Assembly (NCBI GenBank): GCA_902789395.1
Contig: CADANY010000016.1
Coordinates: 1-64,000 of the forward strand
From: an uncultured Bacteroidia bacterium
GTDB taxonomy: Bacteria; Bacteroidota; Bacteroidia; Bacteroidales; UBA932
Direction of reading: 5' to 3'
Length of the DNA: 64,000 nucleotides
A program made the position numbers and the translations under genes. Each line of letters opens with the position of its first letter. Within the stretch, counting starts at the first letter, position 1. The notes below the pieces were generated by a model that worked only from the letters and a program-made list of their open reading frames with translations, was not told the DNA's origin and searched no databases. Below are positions 54,106-61,754 of this stretch, piece after piece.

Positions 54106-55050
54106 CTAATCCCTTTCTGGAAAATTATAATTACAGAGAATCATTATATCATCTACATAATTATAAGAGTCAAAGACATCCCAGTAGGCTGAAGCTTGAG
54201 GTTCATAATATTTAGTAGTCTTTCCTAGTCCGTTCCATCCCAAGTTCATAAGAAGATAATCAGATACAGAACGCCCAGTATTAACAACATCTGTCATCCC
54301 GTCATAAATCCCTAATTCTTCAGCTTCCTCCTCCGAAAGATACAAATCTCCTGATTCGTAATCAAAATCCGGATCACTAGGGTCAACAGTCTCCCAAATA
54401 TATTCAAGATAGTAGTTAACTATTGTTTTGCCGTATCCATCTACAAGCCACGCATGCCCAGTTTCTTCAATAGGATCGTAGGCACGGATATATATGGGGA
54501 ATCCATCCATTAATTCTGATACAACTACTTGGAAATCATAACTCATCAATGTACTCGAAATACCGATACTGGAGAGGTATGAACGAGCATGAATAATATT
54601 GGAAGATCCCCATCTTACATTATAAATCATATGTACCCCTTCTCCGACGACTAACATAACGTCTTGGACCCTTTGTGTCCCGGAATTCTCTACTGTCGAA
54701 TACAATGAGACGCCGCCCCAATAAGGTGGGTTCATCACATACTGGTCTTTCGTCAATGATGGAGAAAAAGAAGGGCCACTATATGTTCCATCCATTGAAA
54801 CATCCATATATATCCCCATAGACAAATTCTTCTGAGTAAAAAGATAATACAACAGTTGAGACACGGCCACAGCCACACATCCTGTCGGTGGTTGATTATA
54901 TCCAGAATAGTAAATGGGAGAAATTGGGAACTTTGTATTATATGGATATCTTTGTCCCCAAGAAGTCTGAGTCAGGTTACTGACTATTAACGAATCCGAA
55001 GTCTCCAGATAGCCGCCGTTATCCATTCTATGATAGAGGACTTCAGACAT
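54106..55050 (-). CDS. C10 (streptopain-type) cysteine protease, catalytic domain
   Basis: 314 residues from the first ATG. Streptopain-family catalytic signatures are complete: TQTSWGQRYPYN with the oxyanion Gln (Q28), PPTGCVAVAVSQLLYY with the nucleophile Cys (C58), TGHAWLVDGY with the catalytic His (H199) and MNLGWNG near the end. This frame has no signal peptide or prodomain of its own; both are encoded immediately upstream in the same frame, separated by a single TGA at 55108-55110. As written, the protease would be made without export signal unless the stop is read through or is an error. Confidence 0.85.
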   Translation of the reverse strand: MSEVLYHRMDNGGYLETSDSLIVSNLTQTSWGQRYPYNTKFPISPIYYSGYNQPPTGCVAVAVSQLLYYLFTQKNLSMGIYMDVSMDGTYSGPSFSPSLTKDQYVMNPPYWGGVSLYSTVENSGTQRVQDVMLVVGEGVHMIYNVRWGSSNIIHARSYLSSIGISSTLMSYDFQVVVSELMDGFPIYIRAYDPIEETGHAWLVDGYGKTIVNYYLEYIWETVDPSDPDFDYESGDLYLSEEEAEELGIYDGMTDVVNTGRSVSDYLLMNLGWNGLGKTTKYYEPQASAYWDVFDSYNYVDDIMILCNYNFPERD

Positions 55051-55107
55051 GATGCTCCGAGTCTTTTCAATCTTGTTTTCCTTTCTAAGATTATCAGTCA
55101 GACTATT

Positions 55108-55110
55108 TCA
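55108..55110 (-). other. In-frame TGA splitting the C10 protease gene
   Basis: The upstream prodomain frame ends ...QYLSI-TGA and the same frame continues without another stop (NSLTDNLRKENKIEK ...) through 18 codons to the ATG at 55048-55050. Removing this one codon gives a continuous frame 55566-54106 with normal C10 order: lipoprotein signal, prodomain, catalytic domain. Confidence 0.85.
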
Positions 55111-55566
55111 AATACTTAGATATTGTTTATCCTTATCAGCAGATGGATAAGTTCTCAGCAACTTTATGAATTGTTTATCTCTCTCATAGAGAACCCTTTC
55201 TCCATCAGCGAAATCATCATATGTACGCTTACCAAGAGGCTCGGTAATTAACTCGGGCGCTATGCGCTTATCTCCAGAAATCAATTTCCAACCATCATCA
55301 TAGTATGCAAAATACATAAGGGTATCCTGATTCTCTACAACAGGACAGACATTTTCTAATACCTTTTTAGGTTCTGACATTTTAGCATATGAAACGGCTT
55401 CTGAAAGACTGACTTTGAAATCCTCAATTGATGCTCTTGTGATGAGATCTGCCTCTTTTGTATTAAGTGTAACACATGGCGAGTTATCTACTGCTTTTGT
55501 ACAACTCATTATTACAAAAATAGCAATAATAATGATAGATTTGACGAGTTTTATCTTATTTTTCAT
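55108..55566 (-). CDS. C10 protease N-terminal part: lipoprotein signal and prodomain
   Basis: 152 residues: a lipoprotein signal (SIIIIAIFVIMSC, Cys near residue 22), then a streptopain-propeptide-like domain (ASIEDFKVSLSEAVSYAKMS, YFAYYDDGWKLISGDKRIAP, ELITEPLGKRTYDDF). In family C10 this part keeps the zymogen inactive and is cut off on activation; free-standing copies also exist as inhibitors. Here it is in frame with the catalytic domain just downstream, so it is most simply the broken N-terminal half of one gene. Expression as a separate inhibitor cannot be excluded. Confidence 0.78.
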   Translation of the reverse strand: MKNKIKLVKSIIIIAIFVIMSCTKAVDNSPCVTLNTKEADLITRASIEDFKVSLSEAVSYAKMSEPKKVLENVCPVVENQDTLMYFAYYDDGWKLISGDKRIAPELITEPLGKRTYDDFADGERVLYERDKQFIKLLRTYPSADKDKQYLSI

Positions 55567-55586
55567 AAAATAGTATGATTTATTAA

Positions 55587-56006
55587 CTAATCCATTGATT
55601 CTGCGATTTCAGAGTAACCATGATAGACGGCTCCGTTTTCAAGAGTGAATGTAACAGTCCAGTAACCGGTAGTAAAGTTGAAAGGAATCATGACAGTGCC
55701 GACACCATCGACTTCTTCGTCAAGTGTCGTACCATCTTCGGTATTGACCATTTCAACCGAAACGGTTCCGCAGTTGTAAGCAAAAGACAAAACGGCTGCA
55801 TTCAGACCGTTGTCGATTACTCCAGAGATAGGAATCCGCACAGGCATGCGAGGACCCTCACTTTCTTCGCTTTCGTTTTCATACTCGATTTCGATTACAA
55901 CTTCATCATCTCGTGAAGATGATAGTTCCGCAAACGGCCTTGCCGCTGCCGCACATGTCACGACCATAAGTAGGACGGACATCACGAAAATCTTTTTCTT
56001 TGACAT
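55587..56006 (-). CDS. Small secreted DUF3244-like protein
   Basis: 139 residues: signal peptide (MSKKKIFVMSVLLMVVTCAA), an acidic stretch (IEIEYENESEESEG) and an immunoglobulin-like beta domain (GVIDNGLNAAVLSFAYNCGT ... YWTVTFTLENGAVYHGY) matching DUF3244. Such proteins are often encoded next to C10 proteases and TPR regulators in Bacteroidales; function is unknown. It has its own promoter (56028-56059). The frame extends to 56042, but the signal peptide starts at 56006. Confidence 0.7.
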   Translation of the reverse strand: MSKKKIFVMSVLLMVVTCAAAARPFAELSSSRDDEVVIEIEYENESEESEGPRMPVRIPISGVIDNGLNAAVLSFAYNCGTVSVEMVNTEDGTTLDEEVDGVGTVMIPFNFTTGYWTVTFTLENGAVYHGYSEIAESMD

Positions 56007-56027
56007 AAGTATAATAATTATGTTTGG

Positions 56028-56059
56028 CAAAGGTAAAGGCACTACGAAAGAATCACAAT
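56028..56059 (-). promoter_or_regulatory. Promoter of the DUF3244-protease-receptor cluster
   Basis: On the minus strand: ATTG (plus 56056-56059), 20 bases, TACCTTTG (plus 56028-56035), 21 bases before the DUF3244 start. It probably drives the whole downstream cluster and could be the target of the adjacent TPR regulator. Confidence 0.6.
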
Positions 56060-56111
56060 CAAGAATTGTGACATATTAAAATGTAAATAGCTGATAATCA
56101 GATAACGAAAA

Positions 56112-57809
56112 CTATTTCTTTGTGACAAGAGCCAACAAAGCAGTCGCTGCAGGAATCCCCAGGTTCTCTAATTTAGCGAATAACCTACTCTTCCTTTTAC
56201 GGACCAGATCATAATCAAGCCCGGATAAGAAAGCAACATGATGATTATCAAAACCAGATAGAAATAAAACCAGCAGAAGGTAATCTGTTTCATCGAGTCG
56301 TTTCCCTTTCTCCGACAAGTTCGCTGCCTCCCGGCGTAACTGCGATATCAGATGATTATTGCATGCATCCGTTTCTTCTTCCAACATGACAAGCATCTCT
56401 CGATCTTTTCGCAATTCGTGAAGCTGAGCCCTGAATCTCTCGAGAATCTCTCCCTCCGTAGCGAACTCTCCTTTACGCCGTTCTTTCTTGAAATTATTCG
56501 TTTCCCAAAATAAATAACTGTTCGAAAGGTTTTTCAAGTTTCTCAGTTTATCCCTGTACTGATTGACAACAAGCGTTTGTAATCGATTTCTTGATTTCTC
56601 GGCGAAAGATAGATTATCACTCAATTCAGCCGCTCTTCCCAATGCATTCTGTAGAGCACGACGGTTGCGACGATACAGAGACAACAATAAACCGATAACA
56701 CATGTAGATGACAAAACAATCAACATCATTATTAGTCGCTGATTGTCATATTGAATCTTTTCTTGCTTTAGTCTTTGCTCTTGATAGGATGTCAGGGAAT
56801 AAGCGACAGAATTATTTAATATCTCATGGAGAAGAGAATCCTCATACTGCACGGCGCTATTTAAACATTCCAAAGATCTTTTTGGGTCATTTAATTTCTC
56901 TGCTATTCGAGATTCCACAGCGGCTACTTTGGCCTTCTGAGATTCTTCCATCGATAATGAATGGGCTCTTTGTAAATAATAACGGACAGAATCTCTTTCG
57001 TATTTCAATGAATAGCCGTATGCAATATTTGCATAATCATGAGCAGTCAACAAACGGGGAATCCCGGATAATGTATTATAAGAATCGAGAATAGTATCAG
57101 ATCGATAATCTTCAGACAATACCGATCTTCGCGCCATTAGCAACAATACTTTCGTTCGAAGATTGCTCGGGAAAGAAGTATCAGACAATGCTTTCTCCAT
57201 CAAGGAATCTGCCTCATTCAATCGCCTGTCACCAATATAGTAAACAATTCGGGAATACTCGATATAGGGGATATAACGATTCTCTTTTGTGTTCGTAAAG
57301 AAATCAATCGCCTTATCAGCATATTCAATCGCATGGGCATTATCATAGTTATTATGATAGACTCCAGCTAAATGTTTATAGATGAGGCCCAAATAGTGTA
57401 TATCTTTAATTATTTCAGCTGATTCTTTTGCCTCCGTCAGCGAAATGATGGCAGAGGTCCACTGCTCCGCATTGATCTGCACTCGTCCCAATGAATACCA
57501 CGCAAGCATACGATGCCTGTCTGATCCTTTTGTATCATAATAGTTTACAGCGATCCTGGCGATAGAATCGCTGGTAAAATCGTGGTACGTCTTATCTGCA
57601 GCCACGCTATACAAAAGCGCATAATATGCCTGCAAATGCTTTGTCTTAAGGTCCGCGTTATTGATTTCATTCACTTTTGACCATGCACTGTCCGGATAGT
57701 TGTGAACTAAACCCTCAATCGTATTGAGAGTCCTTCGCGTTTCTAGCACCGTGCATGAAGATAATACAAGGAGTAATAGCCAAATAAGAATATAAGAAGT
57801 TCTTTTCAT
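56112..57809 (-). CDS. Membrane-bound TPR protein with C-terminal HTH-like region
   Basis: 565 residues: lipoprotein or signal-anchor N terminus (YILIWLLLLVLSSC), TPR-type helical repeats (about 40-330), one membrane helix (LIMMLIVLSSTCVIGLLLSLY, near 365), a coiled-coil region, and a C-terminal HTH-like segment (DETDYLLLVLFLSGFDNHHV ... RKRKSRLFAKL). This layout, with sensor repeats outside and a LuxR-like region inside, is seen in Bacteroidales proteins next to export or protease genes. It is likely the regulator of the following cluster (inference). The frame extends to 57848; MKRTSYIL is the likely start. Confidence 0.72.
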   Translation of the reverse strand: MKRTSYILIWLLLLVLSSCTVLETRRTLNTIEGLVHNYPDSAWSKVNEINNADLKTKHLQAYYALLYSVAADKTYHDFTSDSIARIAVNYYDTKGSDRHRMLAWYSLGRVQINAEQWTSAIISLTEAKESAEIIKDIHYLGLIYKHLAGVYHNNYDNAHAIEYADKAIDFFTNTKENRYIPYIEYSRIVYYIGDRRLNEADSLMEKALSDTSFPSNLRTKVLLLMARRSVLSEDYRSDTILDSYNTLSGIPRLLTAHDYANIAYGYSLKYERDSVRYYLQRAHSLSMEESQKAKVAAVESRIAEKLNDPKRSLECLNSAVQYEDSLLHEILNNSVAYSLTSYQEQRLKQEKIQYDNQRLIMMLIVLSSTCVIGLLLSLYRRNRRALQNALGRAAELSDNLSFAEKSRNRLQTLVVNQYRDKLRNLKNLSNSYLFWETNNFKKERRKGEFATEGEILERFRAQLHELRKDREMLVMLEEETDACNNHLISQLRREAANLSEKGKRLDETDYLLLVLFLSGFDNHHVAFLSGLDYDLVRKRKSRLFAKLENLGIPAATALLALVTKK

Positions 57810-57951
57810 AGAGAAATGCTCTTTCAAAACAATAGTAAATATAGGCATTTTTTATAAAATAGTATCGTATGTTTAAAAGAACAATCGTCCTTTCAAGGGC
57901 AAGGATACTCAATTCGCGAAACTTTCCTGTGATCTTCCTCCTAATGTCCCT

Positions 57952-58240
57952 CTCGCCCCGGGAAACGGCCAAATTCGGGGGCCAAACCGGCTGGATACCC
58001 TCCTCGCCCCGGAAAATGGCCGAATTCGGGGGCTACACCGGTGGGATACCCTCCTCGCCCCGGGAAATGGCCGAATTCGGGGGCCAAACCGGCTGGATAC
58101 CCTACTCGCCCCGGGAAACGGCCGATTTCGGGAGCTAAACCAGTGGGATGGCCCTCTCGACCCAGGAAACAGCCGAATTCGGGGGGGCCAAACCGGTGGG
58201 ATACCCTCCTCGCCCCGGGAAACGGCCGAATTTGGGGGCG
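57952..58240. repeat. Tandem repeat array A, 51-bp unit
   Basis: Units start at 57952, 58003, 58054, 58105, 58156 (53 bp) and 58209 (partial). The unit contains CTCGCCCCGGGAAA, then the 10-bp palindrome CCGAATTCGG and CCAAACCGGTGGGATACCCT. Units differ by a few substitutions. No variable spacers occur, so this is not a CRISPR. Because 51 is a multiple of three and the unit lacks stops, several long open frames appear on both strands; they are judged non-coding. It ends in GGCGAGGCGGT (58252-58262). Confidence 0.9.
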
Positions 58241-58270
58241 GGGCGACCCGGGGCGAGGCGGTCAGGGGCA

Positions 58271-58304
58271 AGATTCTTCAGGGCTGAGGCCCTTCAGAAT
58301 GACA
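58271..58304. repeat. REP-like imperfect palindrome A
   Basis: Hairpin at 58273-58300: 5 bp (ATTCT/AGAAT), a 2x2 internal mismatch, 5 bp (AGGGC/GCCCT) and a small loop, followed by GACA. A closely similar copy in the same orientation is at 59671-59705, so the two bracket the transposase gene. Confidence 0.8.
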
Positions 58305-58334
58305 GAGGGCATTAGGATGATAGAAGAGACACTA

Positions 58335-59279
58335 TCAACGTTTGAGATTGGCGGATAAAGGAAATAAGGTATCCGCCACTTGAGGGGATATTTTCAGGGT
58401 TCGTGTCAACTGGGCATTTGAAATGAAGTAACGGTTTTTCAGTTTGACCGCAAGCTGGACACGTTGCTCTTCATTCAAGTCAGCGGGACGTTCCTTATAG
58501 TAATCTGACCGGCAAATACGACAAACGAGCACCCATAATTCTTCATCACAAAGAATCGGTTTTTCTCCCAAACGCAAAGCTGCCTCGACCTGCGATTCAA
58601 TATTCTTGAATAAAGAAAACAAAAATTTCCTCGCATTCGGGAAAAGCGATTCCACCAGTTGGTAATTCACGAAACTGCCCGGAAAAATATAGTCATCCAA
58701 AACTGTCAACCCTTCACGGACGGAACTATCCATAGAGGCGATCAAAGCTCGCCTACCGTGAACTGTCAGGTCAGAGACTGGACGCACAGGAATGAACCTC
58801 AACAATGGATTATAATAAAGAAAACCGGTACTCCATGGATCTGACAGCGGGTTCACATCTGTTCGTACGACAAAAGCATTTCGCAGAACATAAGACACTT
58901 CATCCCTGAACTGCTTCAACGTTGTTATCGGAGTCAATGCAAAATCGGGTCTCGTCAATACACCAGGCCGGCCGTGGCGCGATAAGTATCTCTTTAGGCG
59001 GTCGAAAAGGGAAAGACAAAACGCAACGCAGCGATTTTCCGATCCACGAAGGATTCCGTGGAGATGGTTACTCATGATCTGGTAGGCAAGGATCTCGATG
59101 TCTGAAGACAGGATTCCCATGAAGTTGATCGCCTGTTTTCTTTCCCGATCCGTCTCAAAGAGAAGTCCTTCAAGTGGGGCCGTATGCAAATGATAAAAGG
59201 GGGCGTTCTCTGCAAACAAGCGTTGCTGCTGCATCTCGATTTGCTTTTCGCTTAAGGGTTGTTTTTCATAGTCGCTCAT
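58335..59279 (-). CDS. Y1-transposase-like protein (REP-associated tyrosine transposase type)
   Basis: 314 residues. The HUH metal motif lies in AYQIMSNHLHGILRG (near residue 90) and the probable catalytic Tyr in DEVSYVLRNAF (near 150), with the family-like PLSDPWSTGFLYYNP after it. The N terminus (FYHLHTAPLEGLLFETD) replaces the usual YHV start strand. It is a single-gene element without the left and right hairpin ends of IS200, and it is flanked by two direct composite repeats that include imperfect palindromes. It therefore fits a RAYT: a domesticated transposase linked to REP-type repeats. Whether it acts on these repeats is untested. Confidence 0.78.
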   Translation of the reverse strand: MSDYEKQPLSEKQIEMQQQRLFAENAPFYHLHTAPLEGLLFETDRERKQAINFMGILSSDIEILAYQIMSNHLHGILRGSENRCVAFCLSLFDRLKRYLSRHGRPGVLTRPDFALTPITTLKQFRDEVSYVLRNAFVVRTDVNPLSDPWSTGFLYYNPLLRFIPVRPVSDLTVHGRRALIASMDSSVREGLTVLDDYIFPGSFVNYQLVESLFPNARKFLFSLFKNIESQVEAALRLGEKPILCDEELWVLVCRICRSDYYKERPADLNEEQRVQLAVKLKNRYFISNAQLTRTLKISPQVADTLFPLSANLKR

Positions 59280-59385
59280 GGTACAAACTTACACATGAAA
59301 CGCCCTTTCTCCAACAACTCACGCAGGTTTTTTCTGTTTTCCTATGTCTTTTTCCATTTTTCACTGTCTCCTCCTTCCGCATCAA

Positions 59386-59570
59386 CCCCGGGAAATGGTC
59401 GAATTCGGGGGCCAAACCGGTGGGATACCCTCTTCGCCCCGGGAAATGGCGGAATTCGTGGGCTGCACCGGTGAAATACCCTCCTCGCCCCAGGAAATGG
59501 CCGAATTCAGGGGCCAAACCGGTGAAATATCCTCCTCGCCCCAGGAAATGGCGGCATTCGGGGGCGAGGC
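59386..59570. repeat. Tandem repeat array B, 51-bp unit
   Basis: Units start at 59386, 59437, 59488 and 59539 (partial), the same unit and orientation as array A (57952-58240): CCCCGGGAAATGG, GAATTC core, CCAAACCGGTGGGATACCCT. As in array A, the last partial unit runs into GGCGAGGCGGT (59563-59573). Confidence 0.9.
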
Positions 59571-59590
59571 GGTAGGGTGCGGGCCGGTAG

Positions 59591-59650
59591 GTGCAGGGCA
59601 ACCAGGTGCAGGGCAACCAGGTGCAGGGCAACCAGGGGCAGGGCAACCAG
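59591..59650. repeat. 15-bp tandem repeat, four copies
   Basis: GTGCAGGGCAACCAG three times exactly (59591, 59606, 59621) and once as GGGCAGGGCAACCAG (59636-59650). It occupies the place of the 8-base spacer CAGGGGCA found at the equivalent position after array A, so it looks like a local slippage expansion of that spacer. Confidence 0.9.
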
Positions 59651-59670
59651 GAACGGGGCGGCCAGAGGCG

Positions 59671-59705
59671 AGATCCCTCAGGGCTGACGCCCCTTCAGGA
59701 TGACA
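59671..59705. repeat. REP-like imperfect palindrome B
   Basis: ATCC/GGAT outer stem, central mismatches, AGGG/CCCT inner stem, followed by GACA. It matches palindrome A (58271-58304) in sequence, position after the array and orientation. Confidence 0.75.
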
Positions 59706-59741
59706 AAAAACCGGGCCTGGAGGAATCCCAGGTCCGGTCTT
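59704..59741 (-). terminator. Terminator of the thrS-infC-rplT-DUF4295 run
   Basis: An 11-bp stem (59710-59720 / 59728-59738; ACCGGGCCTGG against CCAGGTCCGGT, one G-U) followed on the minus strand by six Us. It lies about 20 bases after the DUF4295 stop and touches the REP-like palindrome. Confidence 0.85.
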
Positions 59742-59761
59742 TCAGTGACGGTAGAGAGAAC

Positions 59762-59920
59762 TTACTTCTTGTCGAAGAACTCTTTCTCTTTGCCTTCCTC
59801 AACAAGCTGCTCTACGAAAACGTAAGCGCCGGTTTTCGGAGACTTGTCCATGCGGATGACCTTGACCATGTGCTTGGCACCGGCCTTTGCATCAAACGTT
59901 GCGACTGCTTTTTTTGCCAT
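59762..59920 (-). CDS. DUF4295 small basic protein
   Basis: 52 residues, MAKKAVATFDAKAGAKHMV to the C-terminal EKEFFDKK, with the conserved KSPKTGAYVFVE. This family is encoded directly after L28 and L33 in Bacteroidota and is thought to be ribosome-associated, but its role is not established. It is the last gene of the ribosomal run, 19 bases after rpmG and just before the terminator at 59704-59741. Confidence 0.9.
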   Translation of the reverse strand: MAKKAVATFDAKAGAKHMVKVIRMDKSPKTGAYVFVEQLVEEGKEKEFFDKK

Positions 59921-59939
59921 ATCTTAAATCTCCTATACT

Positions 59940-60128
59940 TTACTTGATCTCACGATGGAGGGTAACTTTCTTGAGGTAAGGATTATACTTCATGCGCTCA
60001 AGACGCTCCGGCGTGTTCTTTTTGTTCTTGGTGGTAATGTACCGGGACATACCGGGAACACCGCTAGCTTTCTGCTCGGTGCACTCAAGGATGACCTGCA
60101 CCCTGTTGCCTTTCGCTTTCTTTGCCAT
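59940..60128 (-). CDS. rpmG: 50S ribosomal protein L33
   Basis: 62 residues with the L33 pattern [23 protein letters not shown] and [16 protein letters not shown]. Only one of the zinc-ligand cysteines of the CxxC type remains, so this is the zinc-independent (C-) form. It lies 11 bases after rpmB. Confidence 0.96.
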   Translation of the reverse strand: MAKKAKGNRVQVILECTEQKASGVPGMSRYITTKNKKNTPERLERMKYNPYLKKVTLHREIK

Positions 60129-60139
60129 AATTCGTTCAA

Positions 60140-60382
60140 TTAAACAAGGTTAACATATCCTTTCTTCTGTGCATCCTTCAGGACGGCGTCGAGGCCGTTC
60201 TTCTCGATGATCCTCATGCCCTTGCAGGACACTCTGAGGGTGATGTACCGCTGCTCGGTCTCAGACCAGAAACGCTTGGTCTTGAGGTTGAGATCGAAGG
60301 TACGTTTGGTGCGGAGCTTGGAGTGGGCGACATTGTTGCCGACCATCCGCTTTCTTCCGGTAACTTGACAAACCTTTGACAT
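60140..60382 (-). CDS. rpmB: 50S ribosomal protein L28
   Basis: 80 residues: [29 protein letters not shown] and the closing [15 protein letters not shown] are diagnostic. Followed by rpmG and the DUF4295 gene, the usual Bacteroidota order. It lies 21 bases after lepB. Confidence 0.97.
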   Translation of the reverse strand: MSKVCQVTGRKRMVGNNVAHSKLRTKRTFDLNLKTKRFWSETEQRYITLRVSCKGMRIIEKNGLDAVLKDAQKKGYVNLV

Positions 60383-60403
60383 AATTTTATCTTTTTTAAT
60401 TTA

Positions 60404-61744
60404 TTAAACAAACTTGAAGAAACGGTTCCACCGAATATTGTTCGGGAATTTCCGGTTCTTGTCCGTAGAGAGCCAAATCACGACCGGCCGTCCGACGATA
60501 TGGTCTTCCGGAACGAAGCCCCAATACCGGGAATCGAGCGAGTTGTGCCTGTTGTCTCCCATCATAAAATAATAATCCTGCTTGAAAGTATAGCTTTCCG
60601 CCTTCTCTCCGTTGATAAAGATACCGTCGGAGGAAACCTTGAGGTCGTTGTGCTCATAATCCCGGATGATCCGCTCATAGAACGGCAGGGTATCCGGATT
60701 GAGTTCGACTGTGGCTCCTTTCTCGGGGATCCAGAGCGGACCGAAATAATCCCTCGTCCAGCAAGTCTTCTCCGTAAAGGGGAAGATCAGCAGATACGAA
60801 TCCATCTGCGACGGATAGGTATCGAGGGCGGGTTCGACGCTGACTACGTTCGAAAGTCCTTTGATCTGCTCCAAGGCCTTGGCGGTCAGCGGCATGGCCG
60901 GATAACCGGGCAGGCGGGAATCATAGGAAAAGTCGCCGGGATTGAGGCGGAGCTTCTCAAGGATCTTGGCGTTGATCTTATGGCCGTCCGTGATGACCCG
61001 ATAGGTCAGCTGGACGCCCGGATAGACTTCCTGCTGCTCCCCGTTGATCCAGACGAGTCCGTCTCGCACGGACAGGGTATCTCCCGGAAGAGCGACACAG
61101 CGTTTGACATAATGGTCTTTCTTGTCGGTAGGACGGACGATGACCGGGCCGAGCCAGGAAATCGTATAGTCCCTGCCGGAGGTTCTTTCCCAAGCATAAT
61201 AGTCGTCGGCCGGAGCTTTCCGGAGGACGGTATCGCCATTGGGGAACCCGAAAACCACATAGTCTCCCCTCTTGACATTCCTGAGGCCTTTCAGACGACG
61301 GTAATCATTGTGGATCAGAGTCGAATAAGACTCACGGCCCATAAAGACATTGTGCGTGAAAGGAATCGTCAGGGGCGTTTCGGGGACGCGCGGTCCATAA
61401 GTCAGTTTGCTGACGAAGAGATGGTCTCCCGTATAGAGGGAACTCTCCATCGAAGAGGAAGGTATCTTGAAAGCCTGGAAGAAGAAAATATTGATGAACG
61501 TCACGACAACGACAGCGAAGATAATTGCATCGAGCCAGTCAAGCCAGACATTATGCTTCTCCCCTTCCTTATACTCTTTTTTCCAGAAGAGCCACTTTAC
61601 CTTCTTGGTAATCAGGAGGTCGAAGATAATAATGAGGCCGAGGAGCCACCAATAGTTTCCGAGCCAGATCACCCACGCCACATAGAGCAGGGACCAGAAT
61701 CCCAGCTTTACCCAGCGGTTACGGATGATTTCTTTCAAGCTCAT
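60404..61744 (-). CDS. lepB: Signal peptidase I
   Basis: 446 residues, longer than most LepB. Two or three N-terminal membrane helices (about 15-45 and 70-92) are followed by the catalytic domain: PSSSMESSL with Ser near 98, HYVKRCVALPGDTL with the general-base Lys, and MGDNRHNSLDSRYWGFV. A large insertion of about 120 residues lies between the Lys and the final motif, as in other Bacteroidota LepB. It removes signal peptides from exported proteins. It is placed between rplT and rpmB, 10 bases from rplT. Confidence 0.93.
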   Translation of the reverse strand: MSLKEIIRNRWVKLGFWSLLYVAWVIWLGNYWWLLGLIIIFDLLITKKVKWLFWKKEYKEGEKHNVWLDWLDAIIFAVVVVTFINIFFFQAFKIPSSSMESSLYTGDHLFVSKLTYGPRVPETPLTIPFTHNVFMGRESYSTLIHNDYRRLKGLRNVKRGDYVVFGFPNGDTVLRKAPADDYYAWERTSGRDYTISWLGPVIVRPTDKKDHYVKRCVALPGDTLSVRDGLVWINGEQQEVYPGVQLTYRVITDGHKINAKILEKLRLNPGDFSYDSRLPGYPAMPLTAKALEQIKGLSNVVSVEPALDTYPSQMDSYLLIFPFTEKTCWTRDYFGPLWIPEKGATVELNPDTLPFYERIIRDYEHNDLKVSSDGIFINGEKAESYTFKQDYYFMMGDNRHNSLDSRYWGFVPEDHIVGRPVVIWLSTDKNRKFPNNIRWNRFFKFV

Positions 61745-61754
61745 GGCTGCAGGA

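Noticed and set aside
57909..58358. Open frames over array A (17-residue repeats on both strands)
   Set aside because: They follow from a stop-free 51-bp unit; all frames are open, there is no start context, and unit changes do not look codon-biased.
58335..59279. Complete IS200/IS605 insertion sequence
   Set aside because: No TnpB gene and no IS200-type end hairpins; the flanks are tandem arrays and REP-like palindromes instead.
57952..59570. CRISPR array
   Set aside because: Units are contiguous without unique spacers, and no cas gene is present.
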